DNA of 64,000 nucleotides, taken from Williamsia muralis. Lineage in GTDB: Bacteria > Actinomycetota > Actinomycetes > Mycobacteriales > Mycobacteriaceae. Made by a program: the position numbers and the translations under genes. Below are positions 26,006 through 34,303 of this stretch, piece by piece. The stretch is taken from positions 1,240,001 to 1,304,000 of the forward strand of contig NZ_PEBD01000004.1 of NCBI RefSeq assembly GCF_002735905.1. The letters run 5' to 3'. The notes beneath the pieces are model-generated. The model was not told where the DNA came from and did no database searches. It was given only the letters and a program-made list of their open reading frames with translations. The first letter of the stretch is position 1. Each line of letters opens with the position of its first letter.

Positions 26006-26479
26006 ATGTCGGCCAATATCGATTGGAATCTATTGCGGGACAGAGCAATAGAGGTGATGAAGGGTGCCTACGTCCCCTACTCGCGGTACCCCGTGGGCGC
26101 TGCCGCCCTAGTCGACGACGGGCGAATTGTTACCGGTTGCAATGTGGAAAATGTCTCATATGGTTTAGGGCTCTGCGCCGAGTGCACGCTGGCCGGAAAC
26201 CTCCACGTTTCCGGTGGTGGGCGCCTCGTGGCGCTCAGTTGCACCGACAGCCGGGGGCAGATCCTGATGCCCTGTGGGCGCTGTCGCCAAGTGTTGCTCG
26301 AGCACGGCGGGGCGACGATGCTGATCGATCACCGCGATGGTCCCAAGCCGTTGGGCGTTCTGCTGCCGGACTCGTTCGGGCCCGCCGATCTCGAGGCCGG
26401 CCGAGTGGTCGATGGCGGAGCGGTTGATGGCGGAGTGGTCGATGGGGCTGACGAGAACAAGGAGGTCGATGATGCCTGA
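26006..26479 (+). CDS. cdd: cytidine deaminase
   Basis: Zinc enzyme of 157 aa that deaminates cytidine and deoxycytidine for pyrimidine salvage. It has the catalytic CAE motif ('LGLCAECTLAG') and the zinc ligands PCGRC. The first about 130 residues are the whole tetrameric cytidine deaminase fold. Residues 134-148 are three 5-residue repeats (VVDGG, AVDGG, VVDGA) encoded by a 15-bp tandem repeat, an unusual C-terminal extension. The start is ATG 26006 behind AAAGG. Its end overlaps deoA. Confidence 0.93.
   Translation: MSANIDWNLLRDRAIEVMKGAYVPYSRYPVGAAALVDDGRIVTGCNVENVSYGLGLCAECTLAGNLHVSGGGRLVALSCTDSRGQILMPCGRCRQVLLEHGGATMLIDHRDGPKPLGVLLPDSFGPADLEAGRVVDGGAVDGGVVDGADENKEVDDA
26405..26449 (+). 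repeat. 3 x 15-bp in-frame tandem repeat inside cdd
   Basis: Units GTGGTCGATGGCGGA, GCGGTTGATGGCGGA and GTGGTCGATGGGGCT follow each other without gaps and encode the VDG-rich tail of cytidine deaminase. Confidence 0.85.
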
Positions 26480-27779
26480 GATCCACGACGCGGTCACGGT
26501 GATCGCCACCAAACGAGACGGTCACGCGTTGACCGACGGGCAGATCGACTGGGTCATCGATGCGTTCACCCACGGGTCGGTGCACGCGGAGCAGATGTCG
26601 GCCCTCGCGATGGCGATCCTGTTGCGCGGCATGAATCGCCGTGAGATCGCCCGTTGGACGGCGGCGATGATGAACTCCGGAGAACGGATGGACTTCACCC
26701 ATCTCCGGCGCGACGGCAAGAAACTGAAGACCGTCGACAAGCACTCGACAGGTGGGGTGGGGGACAAGATCACGTTGCCGCTGGCGCCGCTCGTCGCGTC
26801 CTTCGGCGTCGCGGTGCCGCAACTGTCCGGGCGCGGACTGGGGCACACCGGTGGCACGTTGGACAAGCTCGAGGCCATCGCCGGCTGGCGAGCGGACCTG
26901 ACGAACGACGAGATCGTCGCGCAGCTCGAGTCCGTCGGCGCCGTGATCTGCGCCGCGGGTTCAACTCTGGCCCCGGCCGACAAGAAGCTCTATGCGCTGC
27001 GCGACGTCACGGGGACAGTCGAATCGATTCCGCTGATCGCGAGTTCGATCATGAGCAAGAAGATCGCGGAGGGAACCGGCGCGCTGGTGCTGGACGTCAA
27101 GGTCGGCTCCGGTGCCTTCATGAAGTCCGAGGCCGATGCACGCGAGCTGGCCGAGACCATGGTGGAGCTGGGTGACCAAGCAGGTGTGCGCACCTCGGCT
27201 CTGCTGACCTCGATGTCAGAGCCTTTGGGGCTGACGGCAGGGAACGCGCTGGAGGTCGCAGAATCCCTTGACGTTCTCGCCGGTGGCGGACCGCCCGACG
27301 TCGTCGAACTCACGGTGGCATTGGCGGCCGCCATGCTCGACGCCGCAGGGATCACCGGGGTGGATCCGGCGGACAACCTTTCGAACGGCAAGGCGATGGA
27401 CGTCTGGGACGCGATGATCCGGGCCCAGGGTGGCGACCCGCGCGCGCCGCTGCCCGTGGCCACCGAGTCCGAGGTCATCCGCGCGCAGACCGCCGGGGTG
27501 GTCGAAACGATCGATGCCATGGCTGTCGGCGTGGCCGCGTGGCGACTGGGTGCGGGCCGGGAACGGCAGGGCGAAGCAGTCCAGGCGGAGGCCGGTGTGA
27601 AGCTCCATGTGAGCGCCGGCGACCGGGTGGCCGTGGGCGACCCGCTGTTCACCATGTACACCGGAACGCCGCAACGTTTTGCTGCCGGGTCGGCGGCACT
27701 GGCCGAGGCCGCCGTGATCGGTTCGACAGCGCCGCAAGCCCGGTCGCGGGTGATCGATCGGGTTACCGTCGACACATGA
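26472..27779 (+). CDS. deoA: thymidine phosphorylase
   Basis: Pyrimidine-nucleoside phosphorylase of 435 aa that splits thymidine or deoxyuridine with phosphate. It has the family signature '[18 protein letters not shown]' and the phosphate-binding '[12 protein letters not shown]'. '[15 protein letters not shown]' provides the substrate Lys and the C-terminal domain is complete. Two adjacent ATGs (26469, 26472) are possible; GGAGG at 26461-26465 favours 26472. The gene overlaps cdd by 8 bp and add by 4 bp. Confidence 0.95.
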   Translation: MPEIHDAVTVIATKRDGHALTDGQIDWVIDAFTHGSVHAEQMSALAMAILLRGMNRREIARWTAAMMNSGERMDFTHLRRDGKKLKTVDKHSTGGVGDKITLPLAPLVASFGVAVPQLSGRGLGHTGGTLDKLEAIAGWRADLTNDEIVAQLESVGAVICAAGSTLAPADKKLYALRDVTGTVESIPLIASSIMSKKIAEGTGALVLDVKVGSGAFMKSEADARELAETMVELGDQAGVRTSALLTSMSEPLGLTAGNALEVAESLDVLAGGGPPDVVELTVALAAAMLDAAGITGVDPADNLSNGKAMDVWDAMIRAQGGDPRAPLPVATESEVIRAQTAGVVETIDAMAVGVAAWRLGAGRERQGEAVQAEAGVKLHVSAGDRVAVGDPLFTMYTGTPQRFAAGSAALAEAAVIGSTAPQARSRVIDRVTVDT

Positions 27780-28891
27780 CACCCGCGCCGCTGGACTTGC
27801 CGACGATCTCCCTCGCGCCGAAGGTGCTCCTGCACGACCATCTCGACGGCGGACTGCGCCCGGGAACCGTGCTGGAGTTGGCACGGGATGTGGGTTACGA
27901 CGATCTGCCCGCCGAGGACGTCCCCGGCCTGGCCTCGTGGTTCCGCGAAGCCGCCGACAGCGGATCCTTGGTGCGGTACCTCGAGACGTTCACACACACC
28001 GTTGCGGTGATGCAGACGGCCGCGGCACTGGAACGGGTGGCCCGTGAATGCGCCGAAGACCTCGCCGACGACGGGGTGGTGTACGCGGAGGTCCGCTTCG
28101 CCCCTGAACAACATCTGGAAGCCGGCCTGACCCTCGACGAGGTTGTCGAGGCCGTGCTGCGAGGATTCGCCGACGGCACCGCACACGCGGCAGACCGGGG
28201 CCGGAAGATCCAGGTGCGCACTCTGGTGACCGCGATGCGGCACGCCGCTCGGTCGAGGGAGATCGCCGAATTGGCAGTGCGATTCCGTCACCGCGGCGTC
28301 GCGGGCTTCGACATCGCGGGCGCCGAGGCCGGTTACCCGCCGAGCAGGCATCTCGATGCGTTCGAGTACATGCGGGCGAACAACGCACCCTTCACCATCC
28401 ATGCCGGTGAGGCGTTCGGACTGCCGTCGATCCACGAGGCGATCAGCTTCTGCGGTGCCGATCGCCTCGGGCATGGGGTCCGGGTGATCGAGGACATCGT
28501 CCTGCCGCCCGGCACCGATCTCGCGGCAGGCGCATTCCCCGACGCCCAACTGGGCGATGTGGCGAACTACGTGCGCGACAAGCGGATTCCGCTGGAACTG
28601 TGTCCGAGCAGCAACGTCCAGACCGGTGCCGTCGAGAGTCTGGTAACTCATCCGTTCAACGTGTTGGCCCGATTGCGGTTCCGGGTGACGGTGAACACCG
28701 ACAACCGGCTGATGAGTGACACCACCATGAGCCGGGAGTGCAAGGTGCTCGTCGACCAGTTCGACTACGGCTGGGCCGACCTCGAACGGTTCACGGTGAA
28801 CGCGATGAAGTCGGCGTTCATCCACTTCGATGAACGACTTGCCATCATCGACGACGTCATCAAGCCGGGGTACGCGGTCCTCATCGGCTGA
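27776..28891 (+). CDS. add: adenosine deaminase
   Basis: Zinc hydrolase of 371 aa converting adenosine to inosine. It has the metal-binding HDHLDGG near residue 20, the catalytic Glu in '[10 protein letters not shown]', His in 'DRLGHGVRV' and the Asp of 'TVNTDN'. The position usually filled by NTDDP reads NTDNR, as in other mycobacterial-type adenosine deaminases I know of. Its ATG overlaps the deoA stop (ATGA). It is the last gene of the salvage operon and is followed directly by a 21-bp minisatellite. Confidence 0.94.
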   Translation: MTPAPLDLPTISLAPKVLLHDHLDGGLRPGTVLELARDVGYDDLPAEDVPGLASWFREAADSGSLVRYLETFTHTVAVMQTAAALERVARECAEDLADDGVVYAEVRFAPEQHLEAGLTLDEVVEAVLRGFADGTAHAADRGRKIQVRTLVTAMRHAARSREIAELAVRFRHRGVAGFDIAGAEAGYPPSRHLDAFEYMRANNAPFTIHAGEAFGLPSIHEAISFCGADRLGHGVRVIEDIVLPPGTDLAAGAFPDAQLGDVANYVRDKRIPLELCPSSNVQTGAVESLVTHPFNVLARLRFRVTVNTDNRLMSDTTMSRECKVLVDQFDYGWADLERFTVNAMKSAFIHFDERLAIIDDVIKPGYAVLIG

Positions 28892-28894
28892 ACG

Positions 28895-28999
28895 CCGTCG
28901 ACCGGGCCGTTATCACCGTCGACCGGGCCGTTATTGCCGTCGAGCGGGCCGTTACTGCCGTCGACCGGGCCGCTATCGCCGTCGATCGGGCCAACCCTG
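28895..28999. repeat. 5 x 21-bp minisatellite between add and the Rv3311-like gene
   Basis: Five contiguous imperfect copies of a 21-bp unit (first unit starts CCGTCGACCGGGCCGTTATC), beginning 3 bp after the add stop and ending 7 bp before the stop of the converging gene. Each copy holds a GTCGAC-like palindrome. The last copy is the most diverged. Confidence 0.9.
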
Positions 29000-29006
29000 C
29001 GGCCGA

Positions 29007-30284
29007 CTAACCGCGTTTCTTGTCGAGCCGGGTCTCGAACTCGTGCTCCAGCGCCCGCCACGCCTCTGACTCGTTGTCGAAGGGCGGGCTCGGGGCCAAG
29101 CGCTTCGGGTCGGGATTGAGCGCGTAGTTGACGAACCAGCCCAGCGGCGTCGTGGAACCGAGCGCTTCCGCAACGGAATCGTCGTCGGCGAAATCGGCTG
29201 CGTCGGTGAACAGCTCGACCGCCAACTCCAGCTGGCGGCGGTCGATGCGGCGGGGACCGTCCGCGATGTCCTCGGTGAGGCCGGGCAGCACGTACACGTT
29301 GTCCTCGTACACCTCGATCTCCAGCGACCCGTCGGTTGCGGCGACCTGGATCTCTTCGAAGGTGCTGACCACGGAAAGGTCGTGTTCGTTGTCGTCGGCG
29401 AGGAACCGTTCCAGGGCCCGGTGCGAGGGGAAGGCGAAAATCTTGCCGCGTGCTCCCAAGAAGACCGGGTCGTCGTCGAGATAACAACGCAGCGTGAAGA
29501 ACTCGCCGTCGGAGGTGATGATCTGGATGGGGTCGATGCCGACCGACGCCCAGAAATCGTCCTCGTCGTCATCTTCGTCTTCGTCGTCGAGGTCTTCGTC
29601 GTCGTCATCATCGGAATCGGTGTCGTCCGATTCGCCGTCGATCAATTCGATGTCGTCGTCGGGCTCGTCTTCGTCCTCGGCGCTGGCGGCGGCGAGGATC
29701 TCAGCCTCGGCCACCGACACCAGGTCAGCGTCGACCTCGGGGCTCGTGATCACCTCGTCGATGGCATCGACCACGTCGTCCCAGCGCTTGTCGATGAGTG
29801 TTCCGATGCGCCCCCACAGTTCTTCACCGTCACGGCCCTGGAAGTTACGGGTGCCGGTGGTGACGGCACCGAGGATGGGGTTGCCGTTGAAGAACTTGGT
29901 GATCGGGGTCAGTTCGCAGACCTCGCCGATGATTCGGACGATCTCGAGTACGTCCTCGAGTTTTGCGATGACCTCGGGTGTGGGGTCTTCAGAGGCAAGC
30001 TCGGGAACGGCGATCAGGTCAAAGGATTTGTCCTCGGCCGGTTCGAGTTCGTCCGCCTTGAGTCCGACAACGGTGTTCCACGCGGGGTGTTCGACCAGAT
30101 CGTTGTCGTCGCCCGAACGGATGAAGGCCACCAGTTCTGCCACGGACGCAAAGCCGTACAGATCCTCGTCGAGACCGAGGAATGCCTCCCACTCATCGTC
30201 ACCCTCACGCCAGCGTGGGGCCCACAGGGTGAACGCGTTGCCCTCGGTGATTCCGAGTTCGATTGGGACGATGTCTCCGGCCAT
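29007..30284 (-). CDS. acidic conserved hypothetical protein (Rv3311 family)
   Basis: Soluble protein of 425 aa, strongly acidic, with no function I can name. The N-terminal part (to about 170) and the C-terminal part (from about 235) look folded. Between them lies an Asp/Glu tract that is nearly pure D/E at about residues 215-238. M. tuberculosis Rv3311 lies in the same position between the nucleoside salvage genes and upp. The start is ATG 30284, or GTG 30290 two codons earlier; neither has a strong ribosome binding site. It converges with add. Confidence 0.8.
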   Translation of the reverse strand: MAGDIVPIELGITEGNAFTLWAPRWREGDDEWEAFLGLDEDLYGFASVAELVAFIRSGDDNDLVEHPAWNTVVGLKADELEPAEDKSFDLIAVPELASEDPTPEVIAKLEDVLEIVRIIGEVCELTPITKFFNGNPILGAVTTGTRNFQGRDGEELWGRIGTLIDKRWDDVVDAIDEVITSPEVDADLVSVAEAEILAAASAEDEDEPDDDIELIDGESDDTDSDDDDDEDLDDEDEDDDEDDFWASVGIDPIQIITSDGEFFTLRCYLDDDPVFLGARGKIFAFPSHRALERFLADDNEHDLSVVSTFEEIQVAATDGSLEIEVYEDNVYVLPGLTEDIADGPRRIDRRQLELAVELFTDAADFADDDSVAEALGSTTPLGWFVNYALNPDPKRLAPSPPFDNESEAWRALEHEFETRLDKKRG

Positions 30285-30376
30285 GGCCACAGAGCCTAGT
30301 CACCGATCCTGAACGTCGGCTACATCGGGCATGGCCGGATCGTGACGGTGCCGGATCGCCGGTGGTGTCGCTCGAG

Positions 30377-31444
30377 TCATCGCGGTCGGTAGAACCCTTC
30401 GAAGGTCTGACCCATGTTGGTCGTACGCAGCGGGGACACGCTGACCGGGTCACCGGCTTCAACCAGCTGACCGTTGCCCACATACATGGCGACGTGTCCC
30501 GACCACACGGCGAGATCACCCGGCTGGAGATCGGATTGTGCGATCGCGACGCCGGCTGTGTCCTGTTCCTGGGCAAGCCTGGGCAATTCGACTCCGGCCT
30601 CCCGGTAGGCCCATTGGGTCAGACCGCTGCAGTCCAGACCCTGCCCGGGCGTGGTGCCGCCCCAGACATAGGGCACGCCCTGCTGGCTCAGTGCTGCCCG
30701 TACCGCTGTTGCGGCTCGTTCGTTCGGTGCGTAGGCGACCGACCCGTCGGGCAGGGTGATGGCGACGCCGGTGCCACCGGGGTTGGTTGCCGACAATCCG
30801 GCCGGCAGTGTCTGCGCTCCTGTGGCCGCGTCTTGAGATGTGACTGGGGCAGCAGCCTGCACCGGCCCAAACGCTGCGTCGGTGAGATTTCCGAGTTCGT
30901 CGCCGACTCGCGCCAATTGGGTGTCGACCGTCGCTGAGCCCGCAGGGGTACGGCCGATGGCCATCAGGCGTTGGGTGTCGTCGGCCAATGCGGCTCGGGT
31001 CTTTTCGAGCACGGCGATGCCGCGTTGAATATGCGTCATCGCGACCGGAATGACCGCAGCCACACCGGCGGGGGTGAAGAGTGACGGTCCCATGGCCGAG
31101 GCGATGGTGACAAAAGAATCGAGGATCGACTGGAGTTCGACGGAGGCCAGGCGCACCTTGTCGGCCGCCGACTCGATCACCTCGGCGATGTCGGAGCTGT
31201 TGTCGCAATGGTTCGCGGTGTCCCGGACCGCCTGGTCGAGCGTGGCGAGAGCCTGCGAGCCACCGGCACCCGACCACTGTGGTGCCAGCTCGCTGTTCAA
31301 TCGATGCTGCGAGGCCCTCGCGTCGTCGAGAACCGCTGCGGTGGAACGAAGTTGCGTCGCAGGAGCGCCCGCGGGCAGCACGCCGGTTCCCATCGCCGTG
31401 ATCAGTGCGTTCAGCGGCGCGAGCAGAAGCTCGATGGGGATCAT
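30377..31444 (-). CDS. NlpC/P60 peptidase with ESX-like N-terminal domain
   Basis: Protein of 355 aa. The C-terminal 110 residues are an NlpC/P60 cysteine peptidase with Cys272 (GLDCSGL) and His317 (WSGHVAM), which would cut peptidoglycan stem peptides. The first about 200 residues are helical, with a WxG turn ('[11 protein letters not shown]', W57) as in WXG100/ESX substrates, and a hydrophobic patch at 112-135. No signal peptide is obvious, so type VII secretion is a sensible route. Its start overlaps the stop of the small ESX-like gene by one base. Confidence 0.82.
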   Translation of the reverse strand: MIPIELLLAPLNALITAMGTGVLPAGAPATQLRSTAAVLDDARASQHRLNSELAPQWSGAGGSQALATLDQAVRDTANHCDNSSDIAEVIESAADKVRLASVELQSILDSFVTIASAMGPSLFTPAGVAAVIPVAMTHIQRGIAVLEKTRAALADDTQRLMAIGRTPAGSATVDTQLARVGDELGNLTDAAFGPVQAAAPVTSQDAATGAQTLPAGLSATNPGGTGVAITLPDGSVAYAPNERAATAVRAALSQQGVPYVWGGTTPGQGLDCSGLTQWAYREAGVELPRLAQEQDTAGVAIAQSDLQPGDLAVWSGHVAMYVGNGQLVEAGDPVSVSPLRTTNMGQTFEGFYRPR

Positions 31445-31746
31445 CAGATCGCCACGATCTGCGCCGCGCTGTTGTCGTCGGTGTCGGTGTAGACGGCCCG
31501 CGCGCCGTGCAGGCCATCACCGAGTGTCTGGATCCTGGCCGCCAGCTGCTCGATCTCGCGGCAGTGCCGGTCGGTGACCATCGCGGCCGCGGCCGCGAAC
31601 TCGGCTCCGATGATGCCGAACACCGGAGCGAGCAGCGACGCGTCGGCGCGGCCGGCCAAGGCATGTGTGGCGATGTCCTCGCCGACGGCACGGGTGCCGA
31701 GGGAGGCGGTTCGGAGGGCGGCGGGATCAACGGAGACCTGACTCAT
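31444..31746 (-). CDS. small ESX-like (WXG100-type) protein
   Basis: Helical protein of 100 aa, '[15 protein letters not shown]...' at its start, with the size, Ala-rich amphipathic helices and helix-turn-helix layout of the WXG100/ESX superfamily but no clear W-x-G. It resembles the partner proteins encoded before NlpC or PE/PPE-like effectors. The frame stays open far upstream, but that extension only reads upp in antisense. The ATG at 31746 is preferred; the ATG at 31752 is the alternative. It is divergent from upp with a 51-bp gap. Confidence 0.72.
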   Translation of the reverse strand: MSQVSVDPAALRTASLGTRAVGEDIATHALAGRADASLLAPVFGIIGAEFAAAAAMVTDRHCREIEQLAARIQTLGDGLHGARAVYTDTDDNSAAQIVAI

Positions 31747-31785
31747 GGGCATTCGACGCGATCGCCGGGCGTGGCGGTTCCCTCG

Positions 31786-31791
31786 TATGGT
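31786..31791 (+). promoter_or_regulatory. -10 element of a leaderless upp promoter
   Basis: TATGGT, six bases, then ATG at 31798. No ribosome binding site is present. The transcript would begin at the start codon. Confidence 0.55.
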
Positions 31792-31797
31792 TGGGCA

Positions 31798-32421
31798 ATG
31801 CAGATCCGAGCTGTTGATCATCCATTGGCCGCCGCAAGGCTGACCACGTTGCGCGACGAGCGAACCGGCAACGCCGCCTTTCGGGGCGCCCTTGCCGACC
31901 TCACCCAGATGCTGATCTACGAGGCGCTCGTCGGAGCGCCGGTCGCGGAGGTGCCGGTCACGACGCCGGTGACCACCACCACGGGAGTATGTCTTGCGGC
32001 GCCGCCACTGTTGGTTCCCGTTCTGCGTGCCGGCCTCGGGATGGTGGAACAGGCGCACGCGATGGTGCCGGAAGCGAACGTGGGGTTCGTCGGGATCGCC
32101 CGTAACGAAGACACGCATCAGCCGGTTCCGTACCTCGAATCGCTGCCGGACGATCTGACCGGCCAGCCTGTGTTCGTGCTCGACCCGATGCTTGCCACCG
32201 GTGGGTCGATGCTGCACACGATCGAGCTCCTGGTTCAGCGCAAGGCAACCGATATCACTGCGGTGTGCGTGGTCGCCGCGCCGGAAGGTGTTGAGGCGCT
32301 GGAGAAATCGGGCTATCCGGTGCGCCTGGTCACCGCGGCCGTCGACGACGGGCTCAACGACGTCGCATACATCACACCCGGGCTCGGCGACGCCGGGGAC
32401 CGCCAGTTCGGGCCGCGCTGA
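31798..32421 (+). CDS. upp: uracil phosphoribosyltransferase
   Basis: Enzyme of 207 aa that makes UMP from uracil and PRPP. The PRPP-binding motif is '[14 protein letters not shown]' and the uracil-binding region is '[19 protein letters not shown]'. '[11 protein letters not shown]' is the conserved N-terminal segment. Length and motifs are canonical. It continues the pyrimidine salvage theme of the cdd-deoA-add operon and matches Rv3309c in the syntenic block. It converges with the VOC gene. Confidence 0.95.
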   Translation: MQIRAVDHPLAAARLTTLRDERTGNAAFRGALADLTQMLIYEALVGAPVAEVPVTTPVTTTTGVCLAAPPLLVPVLRAGLGMVEQAHAMVPEANVGFVGIARNEDTHQPVPYLESLPDDLTGQPVFVLDPMLATGGSMLHTIELLVQRKATDITAVCVVAAPEGVEALEKSGYPVRLVTAAVDDGLNDVAYITPGLGDAGDRQFGPR

Positions 32422-32473
32422 CCGCAGCCTCAGCCGATGCACCCGGCAGCCGACGCGGGGTCGGGCGGCTCGG

Positions 32474-32875
32474 TCAGACCGTGTAGAACTCGAGCGCGAT
32501 GCCGTCGGGGTCACGGAAAGCGATGAGATGGCCGGTGGAGCCGACGGCGATCCCGCTGTGCTCGACGCCCGCGGCGTCCAGATGGGCCAGCCAGCGTTCG
32601 AGGGCTCGCAGGTCGGGGACCGCGAGCGCGAGGTGATCCAGACCGCAACGGAACTCGGAGAAGTGACCCGTGATGGCGTCGGTCCCATGGCCGTTGAGTA
32701 CCACCTGAACCCCGCATTCGTGGGCGAGGAGGGCCTTCTTCAGGTTGTAGCTCGAATGGCGTCTCCGTAACCGGAATCCGCACACATCCTGATACCAGGT
32801 GATACTCCGGTCGACATCGCTCACGGTGAGACTCACGTGATGGAAGCCGGTGATCGGCGGGAACGCTGCGGACAC
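32474..32875 (-). CDS. VOC (glyoxalase/bleomycin resistance) superfamily protein
   Basis: Protein of 133 aa with the two beta-alpha-beta-beta-beta modules of the vicinal oxygen chelate fold. It has metal-ligand candidates His ('FHHVSLTVSD'), His ('GLDHLALAV') and Glu ('IALEFYTV'). 'FRDPDGIALEFY' is the classic C-terminal motif. Substrate unknown. I chose GTG 32875 because GGAGG lies eight bases upstream; the longer open frame runs across the ABC gene in another frame. It follows the ABC gene by 20 bp. Confidence 0.82.
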   Translation of the reverse strand: MSAAFPPITGFHHVSLTVSDVDRSITWYQDVCGFRLRRRHSSYNLKKALLAHECGVQVVLNGHGTDAITGHFSEFRCGLDHLALAVPDLRALERWLAHLDAAGVEHSGIAVGSTGHLIAFRDPDGIALEFYTV

Positions 32876-32895
32876 GGTTGGTTCCTCCGGTTCTC

Positions 32896-33693
32896 CTAAG
32901 GGTGACTGCGTGCGGACCATCGTCCGCCGTCGCGGCGCACCTGTACAGGATGGTCGAAGCAGGTACTGATGGTGTCGGTGGTCAGGGCGTCGTCGACCTC
33001 GCCGCGTGCCACCGTGAGGCCGTCGCGCAATAGCAGGGCATGGCTGGTGCTGGTGGGCAGATCCTCGAGGTGATGGGTCACCAGAACGCTGGCGAGATCG
33101 ACGACTTCGCGGCGCAGTTGGTCGATGCTCCCGAGTAGTTGTTCCCGGGCGGCGAGATCGAGTCCGGTTGCCGGCTCGTCGAGCAACAGCAGTGAGGGGC
33201 GTGCCATCAGAGCTCGCGCGATCAGCGTCCGGCCCCGTTCGCCCTGGCTCATCAGCGTCCACACCGACTTTCGGCGGTCCGACATCCCCAGCAGGTCGAG
33301 AAGTTCGTCGGCATGTCTGTTCTCGTCGGCGGTATACGTACGCCTGCGGTCGAGCTCGGGTGTGTTGGTGAGGCCGGTGAGCACCACGTCGTGAGCTGAC
33401 AACGGCAGATCCAATCGGTGCCGCGGGTCCACGTGCCCGATGTGCGTGCGCAATTCGCGCATGTCCACCCGGCCGAGGCGGCGACCGAGCACGTCCACCG
33501 TGCCACGGGTCGGGTGACCGAACGCTCCGAGAATGTTCAGTAGCGTCGACTTACCGGCGCCATTGGGTCCGAGCAGCGCCCAATGCTCTCCGGCGTGAAC
33601 GGTGAAGGTGATGTCGCGCAGGAGGAATCGCCCGCCGCGCACCACATCGATGTGTGCGGCGTGAAGCACCTCACGAGAGCTGGGAGCGACCAC
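32896..33693 (-). CDS. ABC transporter ATP-binding protein
   Basis: ATPase of 265 aa. Walker A is GPNGAGKST, the signature reads 'LMSQGERGR' (SQGE rather than SGGQ), Walker B is 'LLLLDEPATGLD' and the H-loop 'LVTHH'. No membrane subunit is encoded nearby, and the family of 'molybdenum-type' stand-alone ATPases in actinobacteria has the same SQGE signature. Its partner, if any, is elsewhere. It starts 4 bp after the membrane-anchored protein gene and lies in the deoD-pmmB direction of transcription. Confidence 0.85.
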   Translation of the reverse strand: MVAPSSREVLHAAHIDVVRGGRFLLRDITFTVHAGEHWALLGPNGAGKSTLLNILGAFGHPTRGTVDVLGRRLGRVDMRELRTHIGHVDPRHRLDLPLSAHDVVLTGLTNTPELDRRRTYTADENRHADELLDLLGMSDRRKSVWTLMSQGERGRTLIARALMARPSLLLLDEPATGLDLAAREQLLGSIDQLRREVVDLASVLVTHHLEDLPTSTSHALLLRDGLTVARGEVDDALTTDTISTCFDHPVQVRRDGGRWSARSHP

Positions 33694-33697
33694 GAGA

Positions 33698-34291
33698 TCA
33701 GTTGGTCCAGTAGTAGATCATCGGCTCGGCAGCGACCACCGAACCGTTGGTCGAGATGGTCAGGGCTGCGGGTGTCATCTCGTACGTGGTGTCGACGTTG
33801 ACCGCGACGAATTGATCACCCGACCGGGTGGGGAATTGCAGCTCGGTGCTCTGGCCGTCCGCGAGCCCCTTGTAGTAGTAGCGGCCGACCTGGGTACCGA
33901 CTTGGCAGACAACAACATTCGACCGCGCGGTCTGGCCGATCATCACTGCCGGATCACCGGCCGCATTGCAGCGGGGCCCGCTGACGAAACCTTGCCAGTC
34001 GGTGCCCGGCACCGTGGGCGTGGCCCGCGGCGTCGAGACCGTTGGTGTGGTGATCGGGGGCGTTGTGGCGGTCACCGTCTCGGTTTTTGTGGATACCTGC
34101 TGCGATGTGGTCGGGGGCGGCGCCGTGGTGCTGCTGCCGGACGCCGAGGATTCTTCGTCCGCGGGGATGAAGAGGAAGCCCAGGAGCACCGCGAGCGCGA
34201 GGACCAAGACGCCCGCCACGATTGCGCCGATGACCAGAGGGGAGGCCCACGGTGATCTCGGCGGGGGAGTCGGGTAGAAGTTGCCGCTCAC
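33698..34291 (-). CDS. membrane-anchored Pro/Thr-rich hypothetical protein
   Basis: Protein of 197 aa: a short cytoplasmic Pro-rich head, one transmembrane helix (about 18-42), a Thr/Pro/Ser linker (50-95) and a C-terminal extracytoplasmic domain with two Cys ('GPRCNAAG', 'VVVCQVG') likely to form a disulphide. Such proteins are common in mycolic-acid bacteria; function unknown. It starts with GTG at 34291, six bases after a TAGGGT element whose TAG is the pmmB stop codon, so it may have its own leaderless promoter as well as read-through. Confidence 0.75.
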   Translation of the reverse strand: MSGNFYPTPPPRSPWASPLVIGAIVAGVLVLALAVLLGFLFIPADEESSASGSSTTAPPPTTSQQVSTKTETVTATTPPITTPTVSTPRATPTVPGTDWQGFVSGPRCNAAGDPAVMIGQTARSNVVVCQVGTQVGRYYYKGLADGQSTELQFPTRSGDQFVAVNVDTTYEMTPAALTISTNGSVVAAEPMIYYWTN

Positions 34292-34297
34292 GCGCTC

Positions 34298-34303
34298 ACC
34301 CTA
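34298..34303 (-). promoter_or_regulatory. -10 element overlapping the pmmB stop codon
   Basis: On the minus strand TAGGGT, six bases, GTG (34291). The first three bases are the pmmB stop codon. Confidence 0.4.

Noticed and set aside
28895-28999. CRISPR-like array
   Set aside because: The 21-bp units are directly adjacent with no unique spacers and no cas genes nearby.
31444-32688. 414-codon minus-strand frame that would extend the small ESX-like protein
   Set aside because: The extension runs through upp in antisense and has no protein-like composition; only the last 100 codons are credible.
32474-33262. Longer version of the VOC protein
   Set aside because: The extra N-terminal part only re-reads the ABC ATPase gene; GGAGG before GTG 32875 gives the real start.
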